DNA from: Streptomyces narbonensis
GTDB taxonomy: Bacteria > Actinomycetota > Actinomycetes > Streptomycetales > Streptomycetaceae
Length of the DNA stretch: 64,000 nucleotides
Reading direction: 5' to 3'
NCBI RefSeq assembly: GCF_014649015.1
Contig: NZ_BMSF01000006.1
Coordinates: 62,001-126,000 of the forward strand
The notes under the pieces: generated by a model
The model's input: the letters and a program-made list of their open reading frames with translations, nothing else
Told to the model about the DNA's origin: nothing
Database searches by the model: none
Program-made: the position numbers and the translations under genes
Shown: positions 34,714 to 41,774 of the stretch, piece by piece
Position numbering within the stretch: position 1 is the first letter of the stretch
Layout of the letters: every line of letters begins with the position of its first letter

Positions 34714-35832
34714 GTGGCCACGACAGCCGCAGCCGTGTGGGGCCGCGCCGAGCAGCAGGACTTCCGGGCCCGCGTACGGGGCTGTCTCCTCGGCGGAGCC
34801 GTCGGTGACGCGCTCGGGGCGGGGGCCGACGGCCTCACCCTCGCGCAGACGCGGGAGGCCCACGGACCTGACGGACTGACCGAGCCCGTGCCCGCCTTCG
34901 GCCGGCGCGGCGCCGTCACCGCCGCCACCCAGATGAGCCTCTTCACCGTCGACGGCCTCATCCGCTCGCACGTCCGCCGCGACACCGGCGCCTGGCATCC
35001 GCCGACCGACGTCCACCGGGCGCACCTCCGCTGGGCAGCCACCCAGCGCGACTGGGGCCCCGACGAGCGCCGCAAGGACAACGGCTGGCTCGCCCGCGAG
35101 GAGTGGCTCTACGCCCGCCGCAACCCGTCCCGCGCCTGCCTCACCGGCCTCGGCGACGAGCTCCTCGGCACCCTCGACAAGCCCAAGAACCCCGGCTCCG
35201 CCGACTCCGGCGCGCTCGTCCGCTCGGCGCCCTTCGGGCTCCTCGTCGGCTGGGAGCCGCAGCTCGTCTGCCAGCTCGCGGTGGAGTGCGCGGCGCAGAC
35301 GCACGGAGCCCCGGCGGCCACCCTCGCGGCGGGCGCCCTGGCCGTCACGGTGCACGGACTCGCCCGCGGCGGCTCCGTCGAGGCGGCGGTGGCCCGGGCC
35401 GGGGAGCTGCTCGCGGAGCGCCCCGGCCACGAGCCGGTCACCGAGGCCCTCACCGCGGCCCTCGGAGCCGTACGGGACGGGGCACCGGACGCGGAGCGGG
35501 TGGCGGGACTCGGCGCGGACGAGGACCGGGCCGAGGGACAGTTGGCGGCGGCCGTCTACTGCGCCCTGGTCGGCGAGGACGTCCGGCACGGGCTGCGGCT
35601 GGCCGTGAACCACGACGGGCCGTCGTCGGTCACGGGCGCGCTCACCGGCGCACTGCTCGGTGCCCTGCACGGCGAGACGGCCCTCCCGCCGGCCTGGCTG
35701 GCCGAACTGGAGGGCCGTGCGACGGTCCTTGAGCTGGCGGACGACTTCTCGATGGAGATGACCCAGGGCGCCGCCCTGCACTCCGCCACCGAGGCCTCGC
35801 CGGGCTGGCTGGCGCGTTACCCGAGGGGCTGA
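34714..35832 (+). CDS. ADP-ribosylglycohydrolase homologue with altered metal site
   Basis: 372 residues from GTG 34714, with GGGAGGG seven bases upstream. The fold is recognisable: VRGCLLGGAVGDALGAG at the N-terminus and NHDGPSSVTGALTGALLGA near the C-terminus. The canonical Mg ligand motif (S/T)DDTQM is TAATQM here, and the C-terminal D-x-D-T type motif reads DGPSS. Several ligands are thus missing, so removal of ADP-ribose by the usual two-metal mechanism is doubtful. It overlaps the convergent symporter gene by 16 bases. Confidence 0.8.
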   Translation: MATTAAAVWGRAEQQDFRARVRGCLLGGAVGDALGAGADGLTLAQTREAHGPDGLTEPVPAFGRRGAVTAATQMSLFTVDGLIRSHVRRDTGAWHPPTDVHRAHLRWAATQRDWGPDERRKDNGWLAREEWLYARRNPSRACLTGLGDELLGTLDKPKNPGSADSGALVRSAPFGLLVGWEPQLVCQLAVECAAQTHGAPAATLAAGALAVTVHGLARGGSVEAAVARAGELLAERPGHEPVTEALTAALGAVRDGAPDAERVAGLGADEDRAEGQLAAAVYCALVGEDVRHGLRLAVNHDGPSSVTGALTGALLGALHGETALPPAWLAELEGRATVLELADDFSMEMTQGAALHSATEASPGWLARYPRG

Positions 35833-37376
35833 TCGGTCCGGGCGCCGCCCTGGGCGGGTACGGACGCGACGGCGCCGGAGCCGTCCTCGTCGCCGTCCGG
35901 GTCCGTGCCGATCCGGTCCAGGAGCGCGTCCCGCTCCGGGGTGTCCTCCGGCCGGACGAAGCCGATGAGGACGTACAGGACGAGGGAGGTGGCGAGCGGC
36001 GAGACGATCTGGATCTGGAGCTCGACGCCGTCGAGGCCGTAGTTGGTCAGCCAGAAGACGAAGAGCCCGGCGGCCCAGGAGACGAGCGCGGCCGTCGGTC
36101 CCGACTTCCGGAAGGTCTTCAGCAGGCCCAGCATGAACGGGATCGCGATCGGGCCCATCAGGCCGGCCACCCACTTGATGACGACGGTGATGATGTCCTT
36201 GAAGGTGGGGGAGTTGACCTGGGTGGCGACCGCCATCGACAGGGCGAGGAAGGCGATCGTCGACCAGCGCGCGGCGATCAGCCCGGCCCGCTGCGTCCAG
36301 CTCCGCGCCGCCTTGCTGAGGACGGGGGCGATGTCCCGGGTGAAGACGGCCGCGATGGCGTTGGCGTCGGAGGAGCACATGGCCATCGTGTGGGAGAAGA
36401 AGCCGACGATGACCAGGCCGAGCAGTCCGTGCGGGAGCAGCTGCTCGGTCATCAGGGCGTAGCTGTCGGAGGCGTCGGGCTTCTTGGGGTCGACGAGCAG
36501 CGGCGCGACCCACATGGGGAAGAAGAGGACGAGCGGCCAGACGAACCACAGGACGGCGGAGAGCCGGCCGGAGCGGGTGGCCTCGCGGGCGCTGGGGGTG
36601 GCCATGTAGCGCTGGGCCTGGTTCCACATGCCGCCGCTGTACTCGAAGGTCTTGATGAAGAGGTAGGCGAGCAGGAAGGTCAGCGTGTACGGGCCGGCCG
36701 TGGGCGCCGTGTGCCCCTGGAGCTCGGGCCGGTCCCAGACGTCCCAGAGCGCGCTGATCCCGCCGAGCTTGGCGAGGACGGCGACGAGCATGGCGATGCC
36801 GGCGAAGAACTGGATGATGAACTGGCCGAGTTCGGTGAGGGCGTCGGCCCAGAGGCCGCCGACCGTGCAGTAGATGCCGGTGATGACGCCGGTGATGAGG
36901 ATGCCCTCGTTGAGGGAGATCCCGGTGAAGACGGAGAGCAGGGTGGCGATGGCGGCCCACTTGGCGCCGACGTCGACGATCTTCAGCAGGACGCCGGACC
37001 AGGCGAGCGCCTGCTGGGTGGGCAGGTTGTACCGGTTCTTGAGGTACTCCAGCGGGGAGGCCACGTGGAGCCGGGAGCGCAGCCGGTTGAGGCGGGGGGC
37101 GAAGAGGTGGGCGCCTATCGCGATGCCGATGGCGATGGGGAAGGACCAGGTGACGTACGAGGTGACGCCGTAGGTGTACGCGATGCCCGCGTACCCGGTG
37201 AACATCACGGCGCTGTAGCCGGACATGTGGTGCGAGATGCCGGAGAGCCACCAGGGCATCTTGCCGCCGGCGGTGAAGAAGTCGGAGACGTTGTCCACGC
37301 GCTTGTGGGACCAGACGCCGATCGCGACCATCACGCCGAAGTAGCCGATGAGCACGGCCCAGTCGAGACTGTTCAT
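35817..37376 (-). CDS. sodium:solute symporter (SSF family)
   Basis: 519 residues with about thirteen hydrophobic segments. MNSLDWAVLIGYFGVMVAIG (TM1), DFFTAGGKMPWWLSGISHHMSGYSA-type helix 2 region and IYCTVGGLWADALTELGQFI are characteristic SSF signatures. It should take up a sugar, carboxylate or similar solute with Na+. The C-terminal ~40 residues are acidic and disordered. Two palindromes lie upstream at 37464-37500 and 37500-37515. Confidence 0.9.
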   Translation of the reverse strand: MNSLDWAVLIGYFGVMVAIGVWSHKRVDNVSDFFTAGGKMPWWLSGISHHMSGYSAVMFTGYAGIAYTYGVTSYVTWSFPIAIGIAIGAHLFAPRLNRLRSRLHVASPLEYLKNRYNLPTQQALAWSGVLLKIVDVGAKWAAIATLLSVFTGISLNEGILITGVITGIYCTVGGLWADALTELGQFIIQFFAGIAMLVAVLAKLGGISALWDVWDRPELQGHTAPTAGPYTLTFLLAYLFIKTFEYSGGMWNQAQRYMATPSAREATRSGRLSAVLWFVWPLVLFFPMWVAPLLVDPKKPDASDSYALMTEQLLPHGLLGLVIVGFFSHTMAMCSSDANAIAAVFTRDIAPVLSKAARSWTQRAGLIAARWSTIAFLALSMAVATQVNSPTFKDIITVVIKWVAGLMGPIAIPFMLGLLKTFRKSGPTAALVSWAAGLFVFWLTNYGLDGVELQIQIVSPLATSLVLYVLIGFVRPEDTPERDALLDRIGTDPDGDEDGSGAVASVPAQGGARTDQPLG

Positions 37377-37463
37377 TGAGCCCCCTCCAAGGGGTCCGGT
37401 CCGCCTTGTGAACGCCGTTCATCGTGTGGCGCGCGACAAGGCGGGGACAATGCAATGGAGGGT

Positions 37464-37500
37464 CAAGGGACAGTAAAATCGTTCTGTTTACTGACCCTTG
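37464..37500. promoter_or_regulatory. 14-bp-arm palindrome upstream of the symporter
   Basis: CAAGGGACAGTAAA - 9 bases - TTTACTGACCCTTG; 13 of 14 positions pair. It is 88 bases upstream of the symporter start and clearly AT-richer than its surroundings. Likely an operator. Confidence 0.6.
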
Positions 37501-37515
37501 TTCATGTCTATGAAC
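37500..37515. promoter_or_regulatory. palindrome GTTCAT-GTCT-ATGAAC
   Basis: Perfect 6-bp arms directly next to the larger palindrome and 24 bases from the 3' end of the convergent-side SDR gene. It may be a second operator site or part of a terminator. Confidence 0.45.
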
Positions 37516-37539
37516 TTGTGGAGGGGGCTCGGGGCGGCG

Positions 37540-38322
37540 TCAGCGCATCAGCTCCCCGGCGTTGACCAGCAGGGACTGGCCCGTGATGGCCCGCGCGCGG
37601 TCCGAGGCGAGGAAGGCCGCGGCCTCCGCCACGTCCCCGTCGGTCGCCAGCTCCGGCAGCGCCATCCGCTCGGTCAGCCGGGCCAGGACCTCCGCCTCCG
37701 GCACCCCCTCGGAGTCCGCGGCGAACCGCACGTACGCCTGCACCGGCGGCCCCCACATCCAGCCCGGGAGCACGGTGTTGACCCGGATCCGGTGCGGTCC
37801 GAGCTCGTGCGCGAGCGAGTACATCGCCGAGGTCAGCGCCCCCTTCGAGGCCGCGTACGCCGCCTGCCGCACCTGCGTGGGCGCGGCGACCGCCGACTGC
37901 GTACCGATCAGGACCACCGAGCCGCCGCGCTCCTTGAGCGCCGGCAGGCAGGCGCGGGTCATCCGCAGCGTCCCGAGGAGATTGACGTCGAGCACGGCCT
38001 GCCACGTCGCGAAGTCGGCGTCCTCCAGGCCCCCGAAGTAGGAGTCCCAGGCGGCGACATGGACGACGGCGTCGACCCCGCCGAAGCGCTCGACGGCGAG
38101 CCCGGCGAGGGTCGTGCACTGCTCCTCGTCGGTGATGTCCGTGGCCCGGTAGGCGGTACGACGCCCCTCCGGGTCGATCTCGGCGGCGGACTTGGCGAGG
38201 TTCGTCTCGGTGCGGGCTCCGAGGACGGCGTTCCCCCCGTCCCGCACCACGGTCTCGGCGATCCGATGCCCGAGCCCGGCACCGACACCCGACACGATGA
38301 CCGTCTTCCCCTGGAGCAGCAT
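37540..38322 (-). CDS. short-chain dehydrogenase/reductase
   Basis: 260 residues. The cofactor loop VSGVGAGLGHRIAE (~9-22), HVAAWDS region and YAASKGA (catalytic Tyr/Lys, ~157) identify an SDR; the C-terminus is SLLVNAGELMR. ATG 38322 has GGAGGG upstream; the in-frame ORF continues upstream but through operator copy 7. It is divergent from the gene at 38423, sharing that operator, and so belongs to the same regulon as the acyl-CoA/LLM genes. Confidence 0.88.
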   Translation of the reverse strand: MLLQGKTVIVSGVGAGLGHRIAETVVRDGGNAVLGARTETNLAKSAAEIDPEGRRTAYRATDITDEEQCTTLAGLAVERFGGVDAVVHVAAWDSYFGGLEDADFATWQAVLDVNLLGTLRMTRACLPALKERGGSVVLIGTQSAVAAPTQVRQAAYAASKGALTSAMYSLAHELGPHRIRVNTVLPGWMWGPPVQAYVRFAADSEGVPEAEVLARLTERMALPELATDGDVAEAAAFLASDRARAITGQSLLVNAGELMR

Positions 38323-38351
38323 CCGGACCCTCCTCGACCCTGGCGAAGCAT

Positions 38352-38366
38352 CTGACGGTCCGTCAG
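38352..38366. promoter_or_regulatory. operator copy 7, CTGACGG-T-CCGTCAG
   Basis: The most symmetric copy: 7-bp perfect arms around one central base, between the divergent SDR and orphan genes, 29 bases upstream of the SDR start codon. Confidence 0.75.
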
Positions 38367-38422
38367 AGTAGGCCTGGGTCACCGACTTGGGAAGGGATGC
38401 GCGCGTGAGCGAGAGGAGAGAG

Positions 38423-39304
38423 ATGAGCGAGATGAGCGAGAAGAGCGAGAAGAGCGAGAAGAGCGAAGGGCGCGAGACTGGTCCGCTCGCCGAGAGGTAC
38501 GCGGAGCTGGCCTCCGTGGGGCCGTACGGGGTGCGCCCCGGCCACGCACTGATCACCATGGTCGAACCGCACCCGGGCCATGAATACGCGTACAACCGCT
38601 GGTACGAGGACGATCACTACTACGCCGGCGCCATGGCCATGCCCTGGATGTACGCGGGCCGCCGCTGGGTCGCCACCCGCGAGCTCCAGGAGCTGCGCCG
38701 CCCGGAGAAGTCCGCCGTCGCCCAACCCGTCACCGCGGGCTGCTACCTCTCCACGTACTGGATCACCGACGGCCGCTACGACGAGCACATGAAGTGGACC
38801 GTCGCCATCAACAAGCGGCTCAACCGCGACGCCCGCGTCCACCAGGACCGCACGCACGTCTTCACGGCCTTCCAGGACCACGAGGCCACCGTCTACCGTG
38901 ACGGAGCGGGCGGTCCGCGGGACTTCCACGCCCTCGACCACCCCTACGCCGGGCTGATCCTCCAGGTCGTCGACGCCGACGGCCCCGAGGCGCGGGCCGA
39001 GCTGCTCGAACGGCTGCGGTCACGGGAGCTGCCCGCGCGGCTGGCCGGCTCGCCGGCGGCGATGGTCACGGTCTTCCGGCCGACCCCGCTGCCCGGCGAC
39101 CGCATGACGTACGTGAAGCAGGTGGAGGGCGTCGACACCCGGCTGACCCTGCTCTGGTTCCTGGAGCGGGACCCGCGCGACTGCTGGGCGGAGCGCTTCG
39201 CGGACCTGGAGACCCTCGGGGGCGCCGGGGGCCGGGTGGAGCTGGTGGCACCGTTCGTTCCGACGGTGCCGGGCACGGACCGGTACGTGGACGAACTGCG
39301 CTGA
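38423..39304 (+). CDS. orphan conserved protein, possible dimeric alpha/beta barrel, with SEK repeats
   Basis: 293 residues. It starts with five 9-base repeats encoding (M/K)SE (38423-38467). The body includes HALITMVEPHPGHEYAYNRW, DDHYYAGAMAMPWMYAGRRW and a similar second half (LLWFLERDPRDCWAERFADL). This pattern resembles EthD/ABM-type dimeric barrels, but I cannot assign a family firmly. ATG 38423 has AGGAG upstream; GTG 38405 and ATG 38432 are alternatives. It shares operator copy 7 with the divergent SDR, so a role in the same catabolic pathway is likely. Confidence 0.7.
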   Translation: MSEMSEKSEKSEKSEGRETGPLAERYAELASVGPYGVRPGHALITMVEPHPGHEYAYNRWYEDDHYYAGAMAMPWMYAGRRWVATRELQELRRPEKSAVAQPVTAGCYLSTYWITDGRYDEHMKWTVAINKRLNRDARVHQDRTHVFTAFQDHEATVYRDGAGGPRDFHALDHPYAGLILQVVDADGPEARAELLERLRSRELPARLAGSPAAMVTVFRPTPLPGDRMTYVKQVEGVDTRLTLLWFLERDPRDCWAERFADLETLGGAGGRVELVAPFVPTVPGTDRYVDELR

Positions 39305-39331
39305 GCGGGACGGGAAGGCCCGGAAAGGGCC

Positions 39332-39372
39332 GAGCCCTCTCGGCCAGGACGGCGGACCGGTCGAGAGGGCTC
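39332..39372. terminator. terminator hairpin
   Basis: GAGCCCTCTCG ... CGAGAGGGCTC, an 11-bp perfect stem followed by TTC, between the orphan gene and the convergent DUF397 gene. Confidence 0.75.
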
Positions 39373-39437
39373 TTCGGGTACTGCGGGTGATGCTGTGTCG
39401 CTTTCGCTGTCGTGGCTGACGGCGGGAGCATCGGGGC

Positions 39438-39638
39438 TCAGAGGGCCCCGTTGCTCACCTCGCCGACGAAGGCGTTCCACGAGCCCGGTCCGAAAGAGAG
39501 GGACGGGCCTTCGGGAGCCTTGGAGTCACGCACCGCGATGGCGGCCATGACGGGGGACTTCACCTCGACGCAGGCGCCGTTCCCGCCCGAGTACGAAGAC
39601 TTCGTCCACGTGTCCGTAGCACCCTGAAAAATCGCCAT
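39438..39638 (-). CDS. DUF397 protein
   Basis: 66 residues. WTKSSYSGGNGACVEV and IAVRDSKAPEGPSLSF followed by WNAFV are the signature of DUF397. These small proteins are typically encoded next to XRE/DUF5753 regulators such as the one immediately upstream and may act with them, in some cases like a toxin-antitoxin or regulator-effector pair. GGAG precedes the ATG. Confidence 0.9.
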   Translation of the reverse strand: MAIFQGATDTWTKSSYSGGNGACVEVKSPVMAAIAVRDSKAPEGPSLSFGPGSWNAFVGEVSNGAL

Positions 39639-39830
39639 TATGCTCAACTCCGGTTCTGCCGAGTGGGGGTGTCGCGCCAACGTTCTTGCCGGCGTGATCG
39701 ACGCTACTCGCCGGCCCCGCCCTGCGGGACCGGCGTTCACCCGACCGGGTGGCATATTCCAACTGCGCTTCCGTGGGAGCGATCACGCGGTGTACGGTGC
39801 CTGGCCCACCCGCTCGCACCCCGTCCCCGA

Positions 39831-40691
39831 TCAGCCCTGAGCGTGCTTCTTGGCCATCTTCGCGATGAACTCACGGGTCTGCTCGACGTTCAGCGCCTGC
39901 GCCCTGAGGTGCTCGTACATGACGCTGTACTTGCCGACGTCCTGGGCCTTCTCCAGGTACAGGTCGCTCGTCACGCCCTCGATGTAGACGACGCTGGAGT
40001 CGGACGTGTCCGGGAACTCCAGGATCGAGTACTGGCCACTGATCCCGGGGTGCGCGCCCATCTCGAAGGGGATCACCTGCACGGTGACGTGCGGCAGGTG
40101 CGACTGCTCGACGAGGTGCTCCAGCTGCTGCACCATCAGCTGCCTGCTGCCGACGATCCGGTGCAGGGCGCCCTCGTCGATGACCGCCCACAGCCGCAGC
40201 GGACGCTCCTCGTCCCGGATGCGCTCCTGGCGGCGGGTGCGGACCGTGACGCGCTTGTCGATGTCCGCCGGCGTCGACTCGGGCATCGCGCCGGAGATCA
40301 CGGCCTCCGCGTACGCGGGGGTCTGGAGCAGTCCGGGGATGATCTGCGACTCGTACATCCGTAGGCTCTCGGCGTCCGTCTCCAGGCCGATGTAGACGCT
40401 GTACGGGATGTCGCCGAAGGCGTGCCACCAGCCCTGCTGGCGCGAGTCCTTCGCCATCTGCATGAGCGAGTCGACCATGCGCTCGTCCTCGACCTCGTAC
40501 ACCCCGCAGAGGTCGCGCACGTCGCGCTGGCTGATGGAACGACGGCCGTTCTCGAGGCGGCTGATCTTGGACTGGGAGACGAGAAGGCGCTCGGCGACCT
40601 GCTCGGCCGTCATGTTCTTCGCTTCTCGGAGCTTGCGCAGCTCCTGGCCCAATCGGCGTCGCCTGACGGTGGGGTTGACGTTGGACGCCAC
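39831..40691 (-). CDS. XRE-family regulator with C-terminal DUF5753 (Scr1-like)
   Basis: 286 residues. The N-terminal HTH is LGQELRKLREAKNMTAEQVAERL and SQSKISRLENGRRSIS (~12-55). The DUF5753 ligand-binding domain has ESQIIPGLLQTPAYAEAVI (~115) and VTVQVIPFEMGAHPGI (~210). The start is GTG 40691, with GGAGGT nine bases upstream. It is paired with DUF397 at 39438, an arrangement repeated many times in streptomycete genomes. A developmental or metabolic regulatory role is inferred from the family. Confidence 0.9.
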   Translation of the reverse strand: MASNVNPTVRRRRLGQELRKLREAKNMTAEQVAERLLVSQSKISRLENGRRSISQRDVRDLCGVYEVEDERMVDSLMQMAKDSRQQGWWHAFGDIPYSVYIGLETDAESLRMYESQIIPGLLQTPAYAEAVISGAMPESTPADIDKRVTVRTRRQERIRDEERPLRLWAVIDEGALHRIVGSRQLMVQQLEHLVEQSHLPHVTVQVIPFEMGAHPGISGQYSILEFPDTSDSSVVYIEGVTSDLYLEKAQDVGKYSVMYEHLRAQALNVEQTREFIAKMAKKHAQG

Positions 40692-40798
40692 GGAAACTGC
40701 ACCTCCGGCTGCTGTCTGCCTGCGTAGCTGTGAGTATCTACCGCTTGGCAGACTGCCACCTGAGGCCGGGTGTGCGCTGGGAAACCGGTACAACGTAC

Positions 40799-40833
40799 GT
40801 GTGCGGGGCGGTCGTCACGACCGCCCCGCACAC
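40799..40833. terminator. near-perfect 17-bp stem between GPP34 and XRE genes
   Basis: GTGTGCGGGGCGGTCGT, a single central base C, then its exact complement ACGACCGCCCCGCACAC. The long GC stem downstream of the GPP34 gene suggests a terminator, possibly bidirectional. Confidence 0.75.
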
Positions 40834-40889
40834 TTGTACGGCTCCCGGATGGTTCCGGTGGTTGCCCGGTACGCGACCCGGACGTCGGC

Positions 40890-41591
40890 TCAGTGAACCG
40901 CCGCACGGGCCATGCTGCCGCGTGGCTGCGCCGGTACGCCCGCTGCGGGCGCACGGCGCGGCTGTGCCGCCGCACCGTTCTGGACGTCCATCACGGCGTG
41001 AGCCACGAGGCCGCCCATCGGGTCGTGCCGGATCAGGTCGCGCAGCCGGGACCGCGACGACCGTCCTTCGTTGCCGGGGTACAGGTGCTTCCCGAGACCG
41101 ACCGCGTGGGCCAGTGCGGCAAGCGCCGCGGTCCGCGGGTCCGGCGGTACGCCGGTGCGGATCGCATTGTCCAGCCGGGAGCGGATCTCCCTGCTGATCG
41201 CCGTGTCCGTCGCCTGGTAGCGAGTCGTCGGCAACACCCCGCACATCTGGCCCTCCACGGCATGCACCATGCCGCATCGCTCCAGATGCGAGAGATACGT
41301 CTGACGGAGCCCCAGTCGGGGTCCGCCGATCCAATGGACGGCCCGAACCGGGCTGCCACGCCTGCGCAGCAGCTCCAGTGCGGAGTCCAAGGTCGGATCT
41401 CCGGTCGGCCGTGGCATCACCACGGCGATACGATCCCCGTCTGGGGCTATCCGTCCTGCCAGAGCCAGCTCCACTAGCTGTGCTCCGGCCAGGCCGAGGT
41501 CGAGCGACTGCGGCTGCGCTGTGGTACCCGTGGTCGGGTCCAGAGCGAGCAGCAGAAGCTCCTCCGGAATAGTTCTGCGGCTCCTGCCCAT
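40890..41591 (-). CDS. GPP34/GOLPH3-like protein
   Basis: 233 residues. PEELLLLALDPTTG at the N-terminus, LGLAGAQLVELALAGRI (~32-48) and the C-terminal LAALAHAVGLGKHLYPG are the GPP34 (VPS74/GOLPH3) family pattern. In eukaryotes the family binds phosphoinositides. In actinobacteria it is frequent but its role is not settled. It lies upstream of the regulator on the same strand but is separated from it by a strong hairpin. Confidence 0.88.
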   Translation of the reverse strand: MGRSRRTIPEELLLLALDPTTGTTAQPQSLDLGLAGAQLVELALAGRIAPDGDRIAVVMPRPTGDPTLDSALELLRRRGSPVRAVHWIGGPRLGLRQTYLSHLERCGMVHAVEGQMCGVLPTTRYQATDTAISREIRSRLDNAIRTGVPPDPRTAALAALAHAVGLGKHLYPGNEGRSSRSRLRDLIRHDPMGGLVAHAVMDVQNGAAAQPRRAPAAGVPAQPRGSMARAAVH

Positions 41592-41774
41592 CCATGCCTC
41601 CCCGCGTGGATGAATGACAGGGTGACCCCTCTCACATTCATCTGTCGAGAGTGCCTGGGTGGTTCATCCGGGAACCAGTAGGTATGTCGTTCTCGTCTAG
41701 CACGGGGGCCAAGGGGTTCACACAGGACACTGGTACACGGTTCGGACGTACGCATGACGCATGGAGGAGGCACG

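Noticed and set aside
41671..41700. Possible sigma-E promoter (GGAAC ... TCGTCTA) before the carboxypeptidase
   Set aside because: The spacing and -10 bases do not fit the consensus closely enough to support a call.
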